Positions 7,947-14,859 are shown, counted from the first letter of the stretch. The stretch: 46,847 nucleotides of DNA from Streptacidiphilus neutrinimicus (GCF_000787815.1 NZ_BBPO01000011.1:1982-48828); one strand, 5' to 3'. Numbers and translations: made by a program. The notes: generated by a model not told the origin, from the letters alone.

Positions 7947-8759
7947 TCACCGGAGCCGCCACGGCGTCCTCGCGCCGGAGGCGAAGGCCGCCTGCCCCGC
8001 GGCGAGGGACGCGGGGTCGTTGCCGACCTGGATGAGCGTCTTGGCGACGTCGAGGGCCTGCCGGTAGCCGAGCTCCTGCGCGTACCAGACCGCGCGCAGC
8101 GTGGCCTGGACGGCGAGCGGGGGCTGGGAGGCGAGGGCGGCCGCGGCCCGGCCGGCGGCCTCGCGCAACTCGGACGCGGGCACGACCTCCTGGACCAGGC
8201 CGATCTCGTACGCGCGGCGGGCGCCGATGCGCTCGTGGCTGCCCATCAGCTGCATCCGCATCACCTCGCCCAGCGGCATGCGCTGCAGCATGGCCATGGA
8301 CTCGAAGACCGACGCCATCCCGTAGGTGGTGTGCGGGTCGAAGAAGGTCGCATGCTCCGCCGCGATGATGAACTCGACCTGGCCGAGCAGGTAGAACGCC
8401 CCGCCGCAGGCCATGCCGTTCACGGCGGCGATGACGGGCTTCCACAGGTCGCCCGCCGTCTTGGGGCTGATCCAGTCGCCGGGGTCGTCGAAGTGCAGGG
8501 GTGTGCCGCCGCGGGTGCCGACGCGCAGCTCGGGGTCGGCGAGAGCGCCGCGGTCGACACCGGTGCAGAAGGCGCGGTCTCCCGCGCCGGTGAGGACGAC
8601 GACGCGGACGGAGTCGTCCGCGCGCAGCTCGCGCCAGAGCGTGCGCAGTTCGCGCAGCATGCGGGCGTCGAAGGCGTTGTGCACCTCGGGGCGGTCCAGC
8701 GTCACCCAGGCGACGCCGTCCTCGCCCGCCTCGTAGTCCAGGGTCTCGAAGCGGCTCAC
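7947..8759 (-). CDS. Enoyl-CoA hydratase/isomerase (crotonase) family
   Basis: 270 residues from a GTG at 8759 with GGGAGGAG about 5 nt upstream, preferred over an upstream ATG at 8813 that lacks a ribosome site. Crotonase hallmarks are WVTLDRPEVHNAFDARM, VVVLTGAGDRAFCTGVDRGAL (CoA-binding region), VIAAVNGMACGGAFYLLGQVEFIIAAEHATF (oxyanion-hole segment) and GARRAYEIGLVQEVVP. The family hydrates or isomerises acyl-CoA double bonds in beta-oxidation. The usual catalytic-Glu region reads YGMASVFESMAMLQRMPLGE, so the exact reaction is uncertain. A KstR-type palindrome 47 bp upstream suggests sterol or branched-lipid degradation control. Confidence 0.85.
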   Translation of the reverse strand: MSRFETLDYEAGEDGVAWVTLDRPEVHNAFDARMLRELRTLWRELRADDSVRVVVLTGAGDRAFCTGVDRGALADPELRVGTRGGTPLHFDDPGDWISPKTAGDLWKPVIAAVNGMACGGAFYLLGQVEFIIAAEHATFFDPHTTYGMASVFESMAMLQRMPLGEVMRMQLMGSHERIGARRAYEIGLVQEVVPASELREAAGRAAAALASQPPLAVQATLRAVWYAQELGYRQALDVAKTLIQVGNDPASLAAGQAAFASGARTPWRLR

Positions 8760-8805
8760 TGGGCTCCTCCCGCACTCGGCGCATGGAAAGTCTGGCGCAC
8801 TGAAC

Positions 8806-8819
8806 AAGAACACGTTCTA
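8806..8819. promoter_or_regulatory. KstR-type operator
   Basis: AAGAACACGTTCTA contains the inverted repeat AGAAC-AC-GTTCT. It matches 7 of 8 fixed positions of the published mycobacterial KstR consensus TnnAACnnGTTnnA (recalled from knowledge). It sits almost centrally between the divergent starts at 8759 and 8863, where it could control both genes. A KstR-like TetR regulator is encoded at 12129-12758. Confidence 0.6.
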
Positions 8820-8862
8820 CTGGTGCCTCATCGTCCGGCATCCCGGCGGGAGGGGGAAGGCC

Positions 8863-9339
8863 ATGCGCGAACAACGGCACGGGCGCCGCATCATGATGAC
8901 CCCCGAGGAACGTGACGCGTTCCTCGGCGCGCAGCGCACCTGCCGGGTCGCGACGGTGTCGGCCGACGGGCGTCCGCACGTGACGCCGCTCTGGTTCGCC
9001 TGGGACGGCTCCGCGCTGTGGCTGTACTCCATCGTCCGCAGCCGCCGCTGGGCGGAGCTGCGGGCCGACCCGCGCGTCGCCGTCGTGGTCGACGCGGGCG
9101 AGGAGTACGGGGAGCTGTGCGGCGTCGAGGTGACGGGCTCCGCCCTGCCGGTCGGCGAAGCGCCGCGGACCGGGGCGGAGCCGGTGCCGGAACTGGAGAC
9201 CGTCGAGAAGACCTTCGCGCTGAAGTACGGCTTCGGCGAGCGGATGTTCCACGACGGACGCCACGCCTGGCTGCGGATCCGGCCGGAGACCCTCACCTCC
9301 TGGGACTTCCGCAGGCTCGGCGGCGAGTTCCGGCGCTGA
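8863..9339 (+). CDS. Pyridoxamine 5'-phosphate oxidase-like split-barrel protein
   Basis: 158 residues; ATG with GGGAGGGGGAAGG just upstream. The split beta-barrel fold is evident from RTCRVATVSADGRPHVTPLWFAWDGSALWLYSIVRSRRWAELRADPRVAVVVDAGEEYGELCGVEVTG, the pattern of FMN- or F420-binding actinobacterial PPOX-like proteins, many of which are F420-dependent reductases rather than PNPOx. The C-terminus (EKTFALKYGFGERMFHDGRHAWLRIRPETLTSWDFRRL) is typical of this branch. It diverges from the enoyl-CoA hydratase over the KstR-like site, so both may share control. Confidence 0.85.
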   Translation: MREQRHGRRIMMTPEERDAFLGAQRTCRVATVSADGRPHVTPLWFAWDGSALWLYSIVRSRRWAELRADPRVAVVVDAGEEYGELCGVEVTGSALPVGEAPRTGAEPVPELETVEKTFALKYGFGERMFHDGRHAWLRIRPETLTSWDFRRLGGEFRR

Positions 9340-9343
9340 GACG

Positions 9344-9388
9344 CGCCGTGCGCGCCGTGCACGCCGAACGCGCCGAACGCGCCGAGCC
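9344..9388. repeat. 9-bp minisatellite, five units
   Basis: Five consecutive 9-bp units each beginning CGCCG (two CGCCGTGCG/CGCCGTGCA, two CGCCGAACG, one CGCCGAGCC) start 4 nt after the stop codon of the split-barrel gene. The tract does not code. It could vary in copy number between strains. Confidence 0.6.
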
Positions 9389-9426
9389 GCCGGGAGGCGT
9401 CGCAGGGCCCCGCTGACTTGCAAGGT

Positions 9427-9451
9427 TGTGCAGATCACAGCTGCCTGGCAG
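9427..9451. promoter_or_regulatory. Two inverted repeats upstream of the thioesterase gene
   Basis: TGTG-N5-CACA (9427-9439) is followed immediately by the perfect CTGCC-T-GGCAG (9441-9451). They lie 24-48 bp upstream of the GTG at 9475, around the expected -35 region, and could bind a regulator. No regulator is assigned. Confidence 0.35.
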
Positions 9452-9462
9452 TTGCGGTCTGA

Positions 9463-9468
9463 AACGAT
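9463..9468 (+). promoter_or_regulatory. -10-like hexamer AACGAT, possible leaderless promoter
   Basis: AACGAT ends 6 nt before the GTG at 9475, the same geometry as TACGAT ahead of the KstR-like gene. The first base departs from the -10 consensus. Confidence 0.3.
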
Positions 9469-9474
9469 AGGGCG

Positions 9475-10404
9475 GTGACAGCCGCGACACCGCACCAGCC
9501 AGCCTCCCCGTCCTCCCCCGCCGGGCCCGAGATCAAGGGGTTCGACGACCTGCTCAGTCTCGACGAGATCGACCAGGGCCTGTTCCGGGGCTGGTGCCAC
9601 GCCGGCGCACCGCTGCGCGCCTTCGGAGGGCAGGTCGCGGCGCAGGCGCTCGTCGCGGCCGGACGCACGGTGAGCCCGGGACGGCTGGTCCACTCGCTGC
9701 ACGGCTACTTCATGCGGCCCGGCGACCCGCGCCGCCCGCTGGTCTACGAGGTCGAGGCGCTGCGCGACGGCGGCTCGTACACCACGCGCCGGGTCACCGC
9801 GATCCAGAACGGCGAGGCCGTCTTCACCCTCTCCGCCTCGTTCAAGACCCCGGAGGAGAGCCCGGACCGCCAGCGCGAGATCCCGGACCTGCCCGACCCC
9901 GAGGGCCTGCCCGACCCGTACGCCGCCTGGGCGGCGGGCGGCCCCGAGAACTACTGGGGCACCACCGGCCGGCTCACCCTGGACATGCGCATCGTCCCCC
10001 GCGACCGCCCCGGGCTGCCCGTCGAACTGCCCGGCGTGGTGCAGCAGTTCGTCTGGCTCAAGTCGGCGCAGCCGCTGCCGCAGGACGAGCCGCTGATGCA
10101 CGTGTGCGCCCTGGCCTACCTCTCCGACCTGACCCTCGCCTCGACCGCCGCCCTGCACGTGCAGGTGCCGCGCGCCGAGCGGACCGAGCCGTCGCAGATC
10201 AGCCTGGCCTCGCTGGACCACGCGATGTGGTTCCACCGCCCCTTCCGCGCCGACGAGTGGCTGCTCTTCGCCCAGCGCAGCCCCTCCTCCTCCGACGGCC
10301 GGGGCCTTGCTCAGGGCGAGTTCTACACCCGTGACGGCCGCCTCGTCGCCTCCGTCGTCCAGGAGGCGCTGATCCGCATCCGCAGACCCAAGCCCCAGGC
10401 CTGA
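9475..10404 (+). CDS. tesB: Acyl-CoA thioesterase II (TesB family)
   Basis: 309 residues, a double hot-dog protein of normal TesB length. It hydrolyses acyl-CoA to free acid and CoA in the cytoplasm. N-terminal hot-dog: RGWCHAGAPLRAFGGQVAAQALVAAGRTV, LVHSLHGYFMRPGDPRRPLVYEVEALRDGGSYTTRRVTAIQNGEAVFTLSASF. C-terminal hot-dog: SLDHAMWFHRPFRADEWLLF, QGEFYTRDGRLVASVVQEALIR. The catalytic Asp (SLDHAMWFH) and Gln (VQEALIR) of the E. coli-type triad are present; the Thr position is probably Ser in SPSSS. GTG start; a possible leaderless promoter and two inverted repeats lie upstream. Confidence 0.9.
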   Translation: MTAATPHQPASPSSPAGPEIKGFDDLLSLDEIDQGLFRGWCHAGAPLRAFGGQVAAQALVAAGRTVSPGRLVHSLHGYFMRPGDPRRPLVYEVEALRDGGSYTTRRVTAIQNGEAVFTLSASFKTPEESPDRQREIPDLPDPEGLPDPYAAWAAGGPENYWGTTGRLTLDMRIVPRDRPGLPVELPGVVQQFVWLKSAQPLPQDEPLMHVCALAYLSDLTLASTAALHVQVPRAERTEPSQISLASLDHAMWFHRPFRADEWLLFAQRSPSSSDGRGLAQGEFYTRDGRLVASVVQEALIRIRRPKPQA

Positions 10405-10480
10405 CCCGGCCGCCGGCCTCGGCGGCGGCCCCGCGACGCGGCGGCCGTGGTCCGTGCCGCCGTCGGCCGACCGCAGGCCC

Positions 10481-10486
10481 TAGGCT
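10481..10486 (+). promoter_or_regulatory. -10 hexamer TAGGCT of a probable leaderless promoter
   Basis: TAGGCT lies 7 nt before the ATG at 10494, and no Shine-Dalgarno sequence is present in between. Confidence 0.5.
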
Positions 10487-10493
10487 GACGGGC

Positions 10494-11285
10494 ATGAAGA
10501 TCGACGACGTGACCGAGATCCTGCGCGAGGCGGCGGAGACCGTCGTCATGCCGCGCTTCGGGGCGCTCGCAGCCGGTGAGGTGAGCGAGAAGACCCCCGG
10601 AGAGCTCGTCACGGTCGCCGACCGGGAGGCCGAGGCGCTGATCAGCCGACGGCTGCGCGACCTGCTGGACGCGCCCGTGGTCGGCGAGGAGGCCACCGCC
10701 GCCGATCCGACGCTGCCGCGCGCGCTGAACGAGTCGCCCGCGGCGTGGGTCGTGGACCCGATCGACGGCACCGGCAACTTCGTCGCCGGACGGCCCGGCT
10801 TCGCCGTCATGGCGGCACTGGTCCGCGACGGCGAGACGGTCGCCGGCTGGATCCTGCGGCCCGTGGACGGGACCGCGTACGTCGCCGAGCGCGGCTCGGG
10901 CGCGTGGCGCGGCGGGACCCGCCTGCGGCGCGCCCCCGCGCCCGCCGATCCGGCCGCGTTGCGCGGGGACGTGCTCACCCGCTTCCTCGACGAACCGGCA
11001 AGGGCCCGCGTCGCCGCGGCCGCACCCCGGTTCGCCTCCCTCGGCCGCGGGGCGAGCTGCGCGGGCGTGGACTACCCGCGCCTGGCCGAGGGCGAGCGCG
11101 ACTTCGTGCTGTACCGCCGCATCCTGCCCTGGGACCACGCGCCCGGCACGCTCCTGCTCGACGAGGCCGGCGGCCACGCCCGCCGCCTCGACGGCTCCCG
11201 CTACCGCCCGGGCGAGGACCGTTCCGGCCTGCTCGCGGCGGCGGACCCGGACTCCTGGGAGCGGGCGCGGGCGCTGTTGGCCTGA
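10494..11285 (+). CDS. Inositol monophosphatase family phosphatase
   Basis: 263 residues. The metal-binding motifs of the family are complete: GEEA (Glu65, Glu66), DPIDGTGNF (Asp88 to Thr93) and a C-terminal WDHAPGTLLLDEAGG. Members dephosphorylate inositol-1-phosphate, histidinol phosphate, fructose-1,6-bisphosphate or PAP, with Mg2+; sequence alone does not decide which. EKTPGELVTVADREAE near the N-terminus is the usual helix bearing a Thr/Asp pair. It stands between the thioesterase and the Rieske lipoprotein, with its own leaderless-type promoter. Confidence 0.88.
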   Translation: MKIDDVTEILREAAETVVMPRFGALAAGEVSEKTPGELVTVADREAEALISRRLRDLLDAPVVGEEATAADPTLPRALNESPAAWVVDPIDGTGNFVAGRPGFAVMAALVRDGETVAGWILRPVDGTAYVAERGSGAWRGGTRLRRAPAPADPAALRGDVLTRFLDEPARARVAAAAPRFASLGRGASCAGVDYPRLAEGERDFVLYRRILPWDHAPGTLLLDEAGGHARRLDGSRYRPGEDRSGLLAAADPDSWERARALLA

Positions 11286-11319
11286 GCGGCGACGCGCTGA
11301 CGCGCCGATGCGAGGCTCA

Positions 11320-11341
11320 TGTGGAGCTCGTGTGGAGCTCG
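11320..11341. repeat. Exact 11-bp tandem duplication
   Basis: TGTGGAGCTCG occurs twice head to tail (11320-11330 and 11331-11341) in the 141-bp gap before the Rieske gene. It could be a paired half-site for an activator of the downstream promoter, or a chance slippage product. Confidence 0.5.
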
Positions 11342-11362
11342 CGAGAAGGTCCCGCGGTGGTT

Positions 11363-11389
11363 GAACCGGGGTGGCGGCGGGTGCGTAAA
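11363..11389 (+). promoter_or_regulatory. Possible ECF sigma factor promoter
   Basis: GAACC (11363-11367) and CGTAAA (11384-11389) are separated by 16 nt. The AAC core at -35 and CGT core at -10 are the general pattern recognised by ECF sigma factors. The predicted start lies about 30 nt upstream of the Rieske ATG. Confidence 0.35.
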
Positions 11390-11426
11390 CCATCCCCAAC
11401 GGCCCCTCACACCACGGGAGTACCAC

Positions 11427-11972
11427 ATGACGACCACCCCGCAGCGGACGAACGAGGACGAACCGGACAACGCCCAGCCGGCCGCCCACCTGCCCGCGCG
11501 CCGCACGCTTCTGGCCGGCGCCGGAGTCGTCGGCGTCTCCGCCGTGCTCGCGGCGTGTTCCAGCGCCGGCGGCAGCAGCTCCTCCGATGCGCCGCCGTCG
11601 CAACAGGGCGCCGCCGGCGCCCCGAGCAGCGCGCCCAGCAGCGCGCCGTCCCAGGGCGGCGGGAGCGCGGGCGGCGGGGGCACGGGCACGGTCCTCGGCG
11701 CGACCTCGGACGTGCCGGTCGGCGGAGGCAAGGTGTTCGCGGCGGAGAAGGTCGTCGTCACCCAGCCTACGGCCGGGAACTTCAAGTGCTTCACCGCCGT
11801 GTGCACACACCAGGGCTGCACGGTGAGCAGCGTCTCCGGCGGGACCATCAACTGCCCCTGCCACGGCAGCCAGTTCCACATCACCGACGGCTCGGTCGCG
11901 GGTGGTCCGGCGCCGAGCCCGCTCGCGGAGGAGAAGATCAGCGTCAGCGGCGGGCAGATCTCGCTGACCTGA
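11427..11972 (+). CDS. Rieske [2Fe-2S] lipoprotein
   Basis: 181 residues; ATG with GGGAG 6 nt upstream. The N-terminus has a twin-arginine-like ARRTLLAGAGVVGVSAVLAAC with a lipobox at Cys44, so export (perhaps by Tat with a folded cluster) and lipid anchoring on the outer face of the membrane are likely. A Ser/Ala/Gly/Pro-rich linker covers residues 45-88. The Rieske fold carries CTHQGC (Cys126, His128) and CPCHGSQF (Cys143, His146) as cluster ligands; Cys131 and Cys145 would form the usual disulfide. Such small Rieske lipoproteins are common in Streptomyces; electron partners are unknown. A strong terminator follows. Confidence 0.92.
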   Translation: MTTTPQRTNEDEPDNAQPAAHLPARRTLLAGAGVVGVSAVLAACSSAGGSSSSDAPPSQQGAAGAPSSAPSSAPSQGGGSAGGGGTGTVLGATSDVPVGGGKVFAAEKVVVTQPTAGNFKCFTAVCTHQGCTVSSVSGGTINCPCHGSQFHITDGSVAGGPAPSPLAEEKISVSGGQISLT

Positions 11973-11998
11973 CGGTCGGATGAGAACGTCATTCCACT

Positions 11999-12026
11999 TC
12001 CGGGGGACGCCCGTGCGTCCCCCGGA
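11999..12026 (+). terminator. Strong GC hairpin terminator after the Rieske gene
   Basis: An 11-bp perfect stem (TCCGGGGGACG at 11999-12009, complement at 12016-12026) closes a 6-nt loop 27 nt after the stop codon. There is no T-run, as is usual in actinobacteria. Confidence 0.65.
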
Positions 12027-12116
12027 GCCCCGCCCCGCCTGCCTCGGCCGGGTGGTCGGCCCTCCCGACGGAGAACCGGCTGACGAGGCGTCATACACGT
12101 GCAACGGGGTTCCCGG

Positions 12117-12122
12117 TACGAT
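12117..12122 (+). promoter_or_regulatory. -10 hexamer TACGAT of a probable leaderless promoter
   Basis: TACGAT lies 6 nt before the GTG at 12129. This supports 12129 as the start of the TetR-family gene over the alternatives at 12099 and 12168. Confidence 0.45.
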
Positions 12123-12128
12123 GGCGGC

Positions 12129-12758
12129 GTGTCCAAGGTAGACCTGTCACCGAGGCCCGTCGAGACCATGTCTCCTCGCCAGCTGGAACGCCGGAAGCAC
12201 CTGATCGACGCAGCTCTGACCCTGGTCTCGGAGACCGGTGTGGAGCGGCTGCAGATGAAGCAGGTCAGTGAGCGCTCCGGGGTCGCCCTCGGTACGACGT
12301 ACCGCTACTTCTCCTCGAAGGACCATCTGCTGGCCGCGGCGGCATCCGACTGGCGCGCCAAGCTGATGGACGATCTGGCCGCGGAGCTGCGCGGCTCCGT
12401 TCCGCCCACACGCGGCAGCGACCGCGTCGTCCGCTTCGTCCGGCGCGGCATGCGCGCGTTCCAGCGCCAGCCCAACCTCGCGCGTCTCCTGGTCACCGTC
12501 ACGGTGTCCACGGACCCCTTCGCCAGCGAGGTCGTCGACGCGATGGCGGCGACCGGGCGCGCCTCCCTGCTCGCTCTCATGCCCGACGTCCCGCCCGCAG
12601 CGCGGGAGGTGGTCCCCCATCTCATCGACGCGGCCTGGCAGAGCGAACTGGTCGCCTGGGTCACCGGCCGCAGCACCCTGGCGGACGCCTTCGCCCGCCT
12701 CGAGGAAGTCATCCGCCTCGTCCTCGCCCCGTACGGAGCGGGGTCGCTCGCGGTCTGA
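12129..12758 (+). CDS. TetR-family regulator, KstR-like
   Basis: 209 residues from the GTG at 12129. The N-terminal HTH domain reads RRKHLIDAALTLVSETGVERLQMKQVSERSGVALGTTYRYFSSKDHLL, close to mycobacterial KstR (RRKRILDA, VQMRAVADRADVAVGTLYRYFPSKVHLL, compared from memory). The ligand-binding half also matches in places: MRAFQRQPNLARLL and WQSELVAWVTGRSTLADAFARLEEVIRLVL. KstR represses cholesterol and lipid catabolic genes and is released by steroid-CoA. A KstR-type operator lies at 8806-8819. A partial AACGGGGTT element at 12102-12110 has the wrong spacing to be counted as autoregulatory. The gene converges on the WYL regulator. Confidence 0.82.
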   Translation: MSKVDLSPRPVETMSPRQLERRKHLIDAALTLVSETGVERLQMKQVSERSGVALGTTYRYFSSKDHLLAAAASDWRAKLMDDLAAELRGSVPPTRGSDRVVRFVRRGMRAFQRQPNLARLLVTVTVSTDPFASEVVDAMAATGRASLLALMPDVPPAAREVVPHLIDAAWQSELVAWVTGRSTLADAFARLEEVIRLVLAPYGAGSLAV

Positions 12759-12782
12759 ACACGCGGGGCTCTCCATTGCGGG

Positions 12783-12801
12783 GCGCCCAGACCGAGGGCG
12801 C
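12783..12801. terminator. Possible bidirectional terminator between convergent regulators
   Basis: GCGCCC (12783-12788) and GGGCGC (12796-12801) form a 6-bp all-GC stem with a 7-nt loop, between the stop codons at 12758 and 12802. Confidence 0.35.
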
Positions 12802-13830
12802 TCAGCCTTCGCGGGCGCAGGACGCAAGCCGGTCCGCGAGGGCGGCGACGAGGTCGCGCAGCTCGTCGGGGCGCTCGATGACGAACGGCCGGTCGAGGGA
12901 GGCGAGGAGCGGCGGCAGCCAGTCGAGCCGCTCCGCCCGCAGTTCGACGCGCAGCCAGCGCTCGGCCGCCGGGTCCCGGCCCGGCGTGGGGTCGCGCATG
13001 GGCGCGGGCTCGTGCGTGGGCGCGTCCTCGTGCTCCGAGAGGGTCGCGAGGCCGGCGGGGAATCGGGTGCGGATCTGCTCGGCGGTCCCGTGGATCCGCA
13101 AGGCCACCTCATGCCGGTGCTCGGCGGCGGCGAAGCCGGACAGCAGGCGCTCGGCCGGGCTCGGGCCGCCCTCGGGCGCGTCGAAGGAGCCGGGCAGGGT
13201 CCGCGCGTCCGCGACGCGGTCGAGCCGGAAGGTCCGTTCCTCGCCGATCCGGGCGTCCACGCCCGTGACGTACCACCGGCCGCCGTGGGCGACGATCCCG
13301 TAGGGGTGCAGCGTGCGTTCGCTGCGCTGTCCTTCGCGGTCGGTGTACCGGACGGAGACCGGTCGGCGATGGCGGACCGCGTCGGCGACGGTGAGCAGGA
13401 CCGCGGTGTCCGGAGCGTCGGACTCGCGGGGCCGGTCCGTGAAGTCGAGGGTTTCGAGAAGAGCGTCCAGCCGACGGGCGATGTGCTGGGGCAGCACCCG
13501 GCGGATCTTCGCCGACGCCGTCTCGTTGGCGGTGCGCTGGGCCGGCGTCAGCCCCGCCCGGCGACCGGCGACCAGGCCGAGCAACACGGCCAGCGCCTCG
13601 TCGTCGCTCAGCATGAGCGGAGGCAGCCGGTAGCCGGGCCCGAGCCGGTACCCGCCGTAGCGGCCGCGCACCGACTCGACCGGCACGTCGAGGTCGATCA
13701 ACTGGTCGACGTACCGCCGCACCGTGCGTCCCTCGACGGCGAGCCGGTCGGCGAGCTCGGCCACCGTGCGGGTGCCGCCGGACTGGAGCAGCTCCAGGAG
13801 TGTCAGCACGCGTCCAGTGGGTCGGGGCAT
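12802..13830 (-). CDS. WYL-domain transcriptional regulator (YafY type)
   Basis: 342 residues. N-terminal winged HTH (about 1-60: RVLTLLELLQSGGTRTVAELADRLAVEGRTVRRYVDQLIDLDVPVES), linker RYGGYRLGPGYRLPPLMLSDDEALAVLLGL, then the WYL domain (RPVSVRYTDREGQRSERTLHPYGIVAHGGRWYVTGVDARIGEERTFRLDRVADARTL) and the C-terminal extension. WYL domains bind nucleotides or nucleic acid and act as sensors in one-component regulators. Its divergent neighbour is a VOC gene, and an 8-bp-arm palindrome covers that promoter, so local control of the VOC gene is the simplest reading. Confidence 0.9.
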   Translation of the reverse strand: MPRPTGRVLTLLELLQSGGTRTVAELADRLAVEGRTVRRYVDQLIDLDVPVESVRGRYGGYRLGPGYRLPPLMLSDDEALAVLLGLVAGRRAGLTPAQRTANETASAKIRRVLPQHIARRLDALLETLDFTDRPRESDAPDTAVLLTVADAVRHRRPVSVRYTDREGQRSERTLHPYGIVAHGGRWYVTGVDARIGEERTFRLDRVADARTLPGSFDAPEGGPSPAERLLSGFAAAEHRHEVALRIHGTAEQIRTRFPAGLATLSEHEDAPTHEPAPMRDPTPGRDPAAERWLRVELRAERLDWLPPLLASLDRPFVIERPDELRDLVAALADRLASCAREG

Positions 13831-13836
13831 GTTCGC

Positions 13837-13842
13837 AGCCTA
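13837..13842 (-). promoter_or_regulatory. -10 hexamer TAGGCT of a probable leaderless promoter
   Basis: On the minus strand TAGGCT lies 6 nt before the ATG at 13830 of the WYL regulator gene. Confidence 0.5.
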
Positions 13843-13889
13843 ACGCGAATACTGGACCGATTCTGTCCTCTATCTCTCCTAGCCTGCGT

Positions 13890-13908
13890 GGTGAACGACC
13901 CGTTCACC
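13890..13908. promoter_or_regulatory. Operator palindrome, probable WYL regulator target
   Basis: GGTGAACG-ACC-CGTTCACC has perfect 8-bp arms and a 3-nt spacer. It begins 5 nt after a TAGCCT hexamer (13880-13885), so it would straddle the transcription start of the VOC gene at 13932. It is the only strong palindrome in the 101-bp divergent gap. Confidence 0.6.
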
Positions 13909-13931
13909 TTCAGCACAGCCGAGGAGATCCC

Positions 13932-14330
13932 ATGGACTTCATCTCGATCCGCATCATCACCGCCGACGTGGCGCGCCTGGTCGCGTTCTACGAGCGGGCC
14001 ACGGGCGCGCAGGCCACATGGGCCACCGAGGACTTCGCCGAGCTCAGGACCGCGGGCGCGACCCTGGCCATCGCCGGCACCCGCACGGTCCCCCTCTTCG
14101 CCCCCGGCTCCGCCCGCCCGGCGGAGAACCACAGCGTGATCACCGAGTTCCTCGTCGACGACGTGGACCGCGTGCACGAGAACCTGACGACCTTCGTCAC
14201 CGACTTCGTCGCAGGCCCCACCACGATGCCCTGGGGCAACCGCTCCCTGCTCTTCCGCGACCCGGACGGCAACCTCGTCAACTTCTTCACCCCCGTCACC
14301 CCGGAGGCCGTCGCGAAGTTCGCCCGCTGA
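13932..14330 (+). CDS. VOC family protein next to a WYL regulator
   Basis: 132 residues; ATG with GAGGAG 5 nt upstream. Glyoxalase/dioxygenase-like fold: FISIRIITADVARLVAFYERATGAQATWATEDFAELRTAGATLAIAG in the first half; NHSVITEFLVDDVDRVHENLTTFVTDFVAGPTTMPWGNRSLLFRDPDGNLVNFFTPVTPEAVAKFA in the second, ending with the typical RDPDGNLVNFF strand. Likely binds or modifies a small toxic molecule; the substrate is unknown. Divergent from the WYL gene, a common WYL-target arrangement. Confidence 0.85.
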   Translation: MDFISIRIITADVARLVAFYERATGAQATWATEDFAELRTAGATLAIAGTRTVPLFAPGSARPAENHSVITEFLVDDVDRVHENLTTFVTDFVAGPTTMPWGNRSLLFRDPDGNLVNFFTPVTPEAVAKFAR

Positions 14331-14346
14331 GGCGGCGCCAGCGGGC
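14322..14346. terminator. Hairpin spanning the stop codon of the VOC gene
   Basis: GCCCGCTG (14322-14329) pairs with CAGCGGGC (14339-14346) across a 9-nt loop, between convergent genes ending at 14330 and 14353. It may terminate transcription in both directions. Confidence 0.4.
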
Positions 14347-14352
14347 CGCACC

Positions 14353-14811
14353 TCAGCGGGCGGCGCCCTCGGCCGCGTAGACGCGTTCGGCACGGCGGAG
14401 GGCGGTGCGGAGGTGGGACGGGTCCGTCAGGAGGCCGCTGCCGTCCGGGGGGATGAGCCAGTGGTAGGGGCCCTGGGAGACGCGGGGGAAGGGGACGCGG
14501 AGCGGCTGGCCGCGGCCGGCGGTGGTGACGCCGCGGATGGGCGGGGACCAGCTCGCGGCCGTGCCCACCGGGACGAGGACGGAGACGAGGCGCTCCGCGA
14601 CCGCGCACAGCGCGGGGCCGGCGGCGCCGGCGAGGCGGAGACGGTCGAGGGCCTCGAGGCCGAGCTCCAGCTCGGCGCGGACCACGTCCCAGACGACGCC
14701 CACGGCGAGTTCGGCGCTGCCGTCGGAGCGGCCGTTCCATTCGGCGAGGGTCGAGCCGGGAACGGGCGCCGCGCGCAGCAGCCAGCCGATCGCCCGCGCG
14801 CTGTCCGCCAT
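14353..14811 (-). CDS. Conserved actinobacterial hypothetical protein
   Basis: 152 residues from the ATG at 14811 (MADSARAIGWLLRAAPVP). No signal peptide or membrane segment. Recognisable features are ELAVGVVWDVVRAELELGLEALDRLR, VAERLVSVLVPVGTAASW and a C-terminal YHWLIPPDGSGLLTDPSHLRTALRRAERVYA. The overall layout recalls small streptomycete proteins annotated only as hypothetical; I cannot name a domain. The start was chosen because TACCCT lies 6 nt upstream, whereas the upstream alternative at 14847 lacks support. It lies between a VOC gene (convergent) and the XRE regulator (same strand). Confidence 0.65.
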   Translation of the reverse strand: MADSARAIGWLLRAAPVPGSTLAEWNGRSDGSAELAVGVVWDVVRAELELGLEALDRLRLAGAAGPALCAVAERLVSVLVPVGTAASWSPPIRGVTTAGRGQPLRVPFPRVSQGPYHWLIPPDGSGLLTDPSHLRTALRRAERVYAAEGAAR

Positions 14812-14817
14812 GGCAGG

Positions 14818-14823
14818 AGGGTA
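14818..14823 (-). promoter_or_regulatory. -10 hexamer TACCCT of a probable leaderless promoter
   Basis: On the minus strand TACCCT lies 6 nt before the ATG at 14811, and no Shine-Dalgarno sequence is present. Confidence 0.4.
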
Positions 14824-14859
14824 GGGCCTGGCCCACCTGCGACGCACTCCGATTGCGCG

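Noticed and set aside
9427-9439. TGTG-N5-CACA as a Crp site for the thioesterase gene.
   Set aside because: Spacer is 5 rather than the 6 of the GTG-N6-CAC core, so it is kept only as an unassigned inverted repeat.
12102-12110. AACGGGGTT upstream of the KstR-like gene as an autoregulatory KstR site.
   Set aside because: The half-sites are separated by 3 nt instead of 2 and the outer bases do not match.
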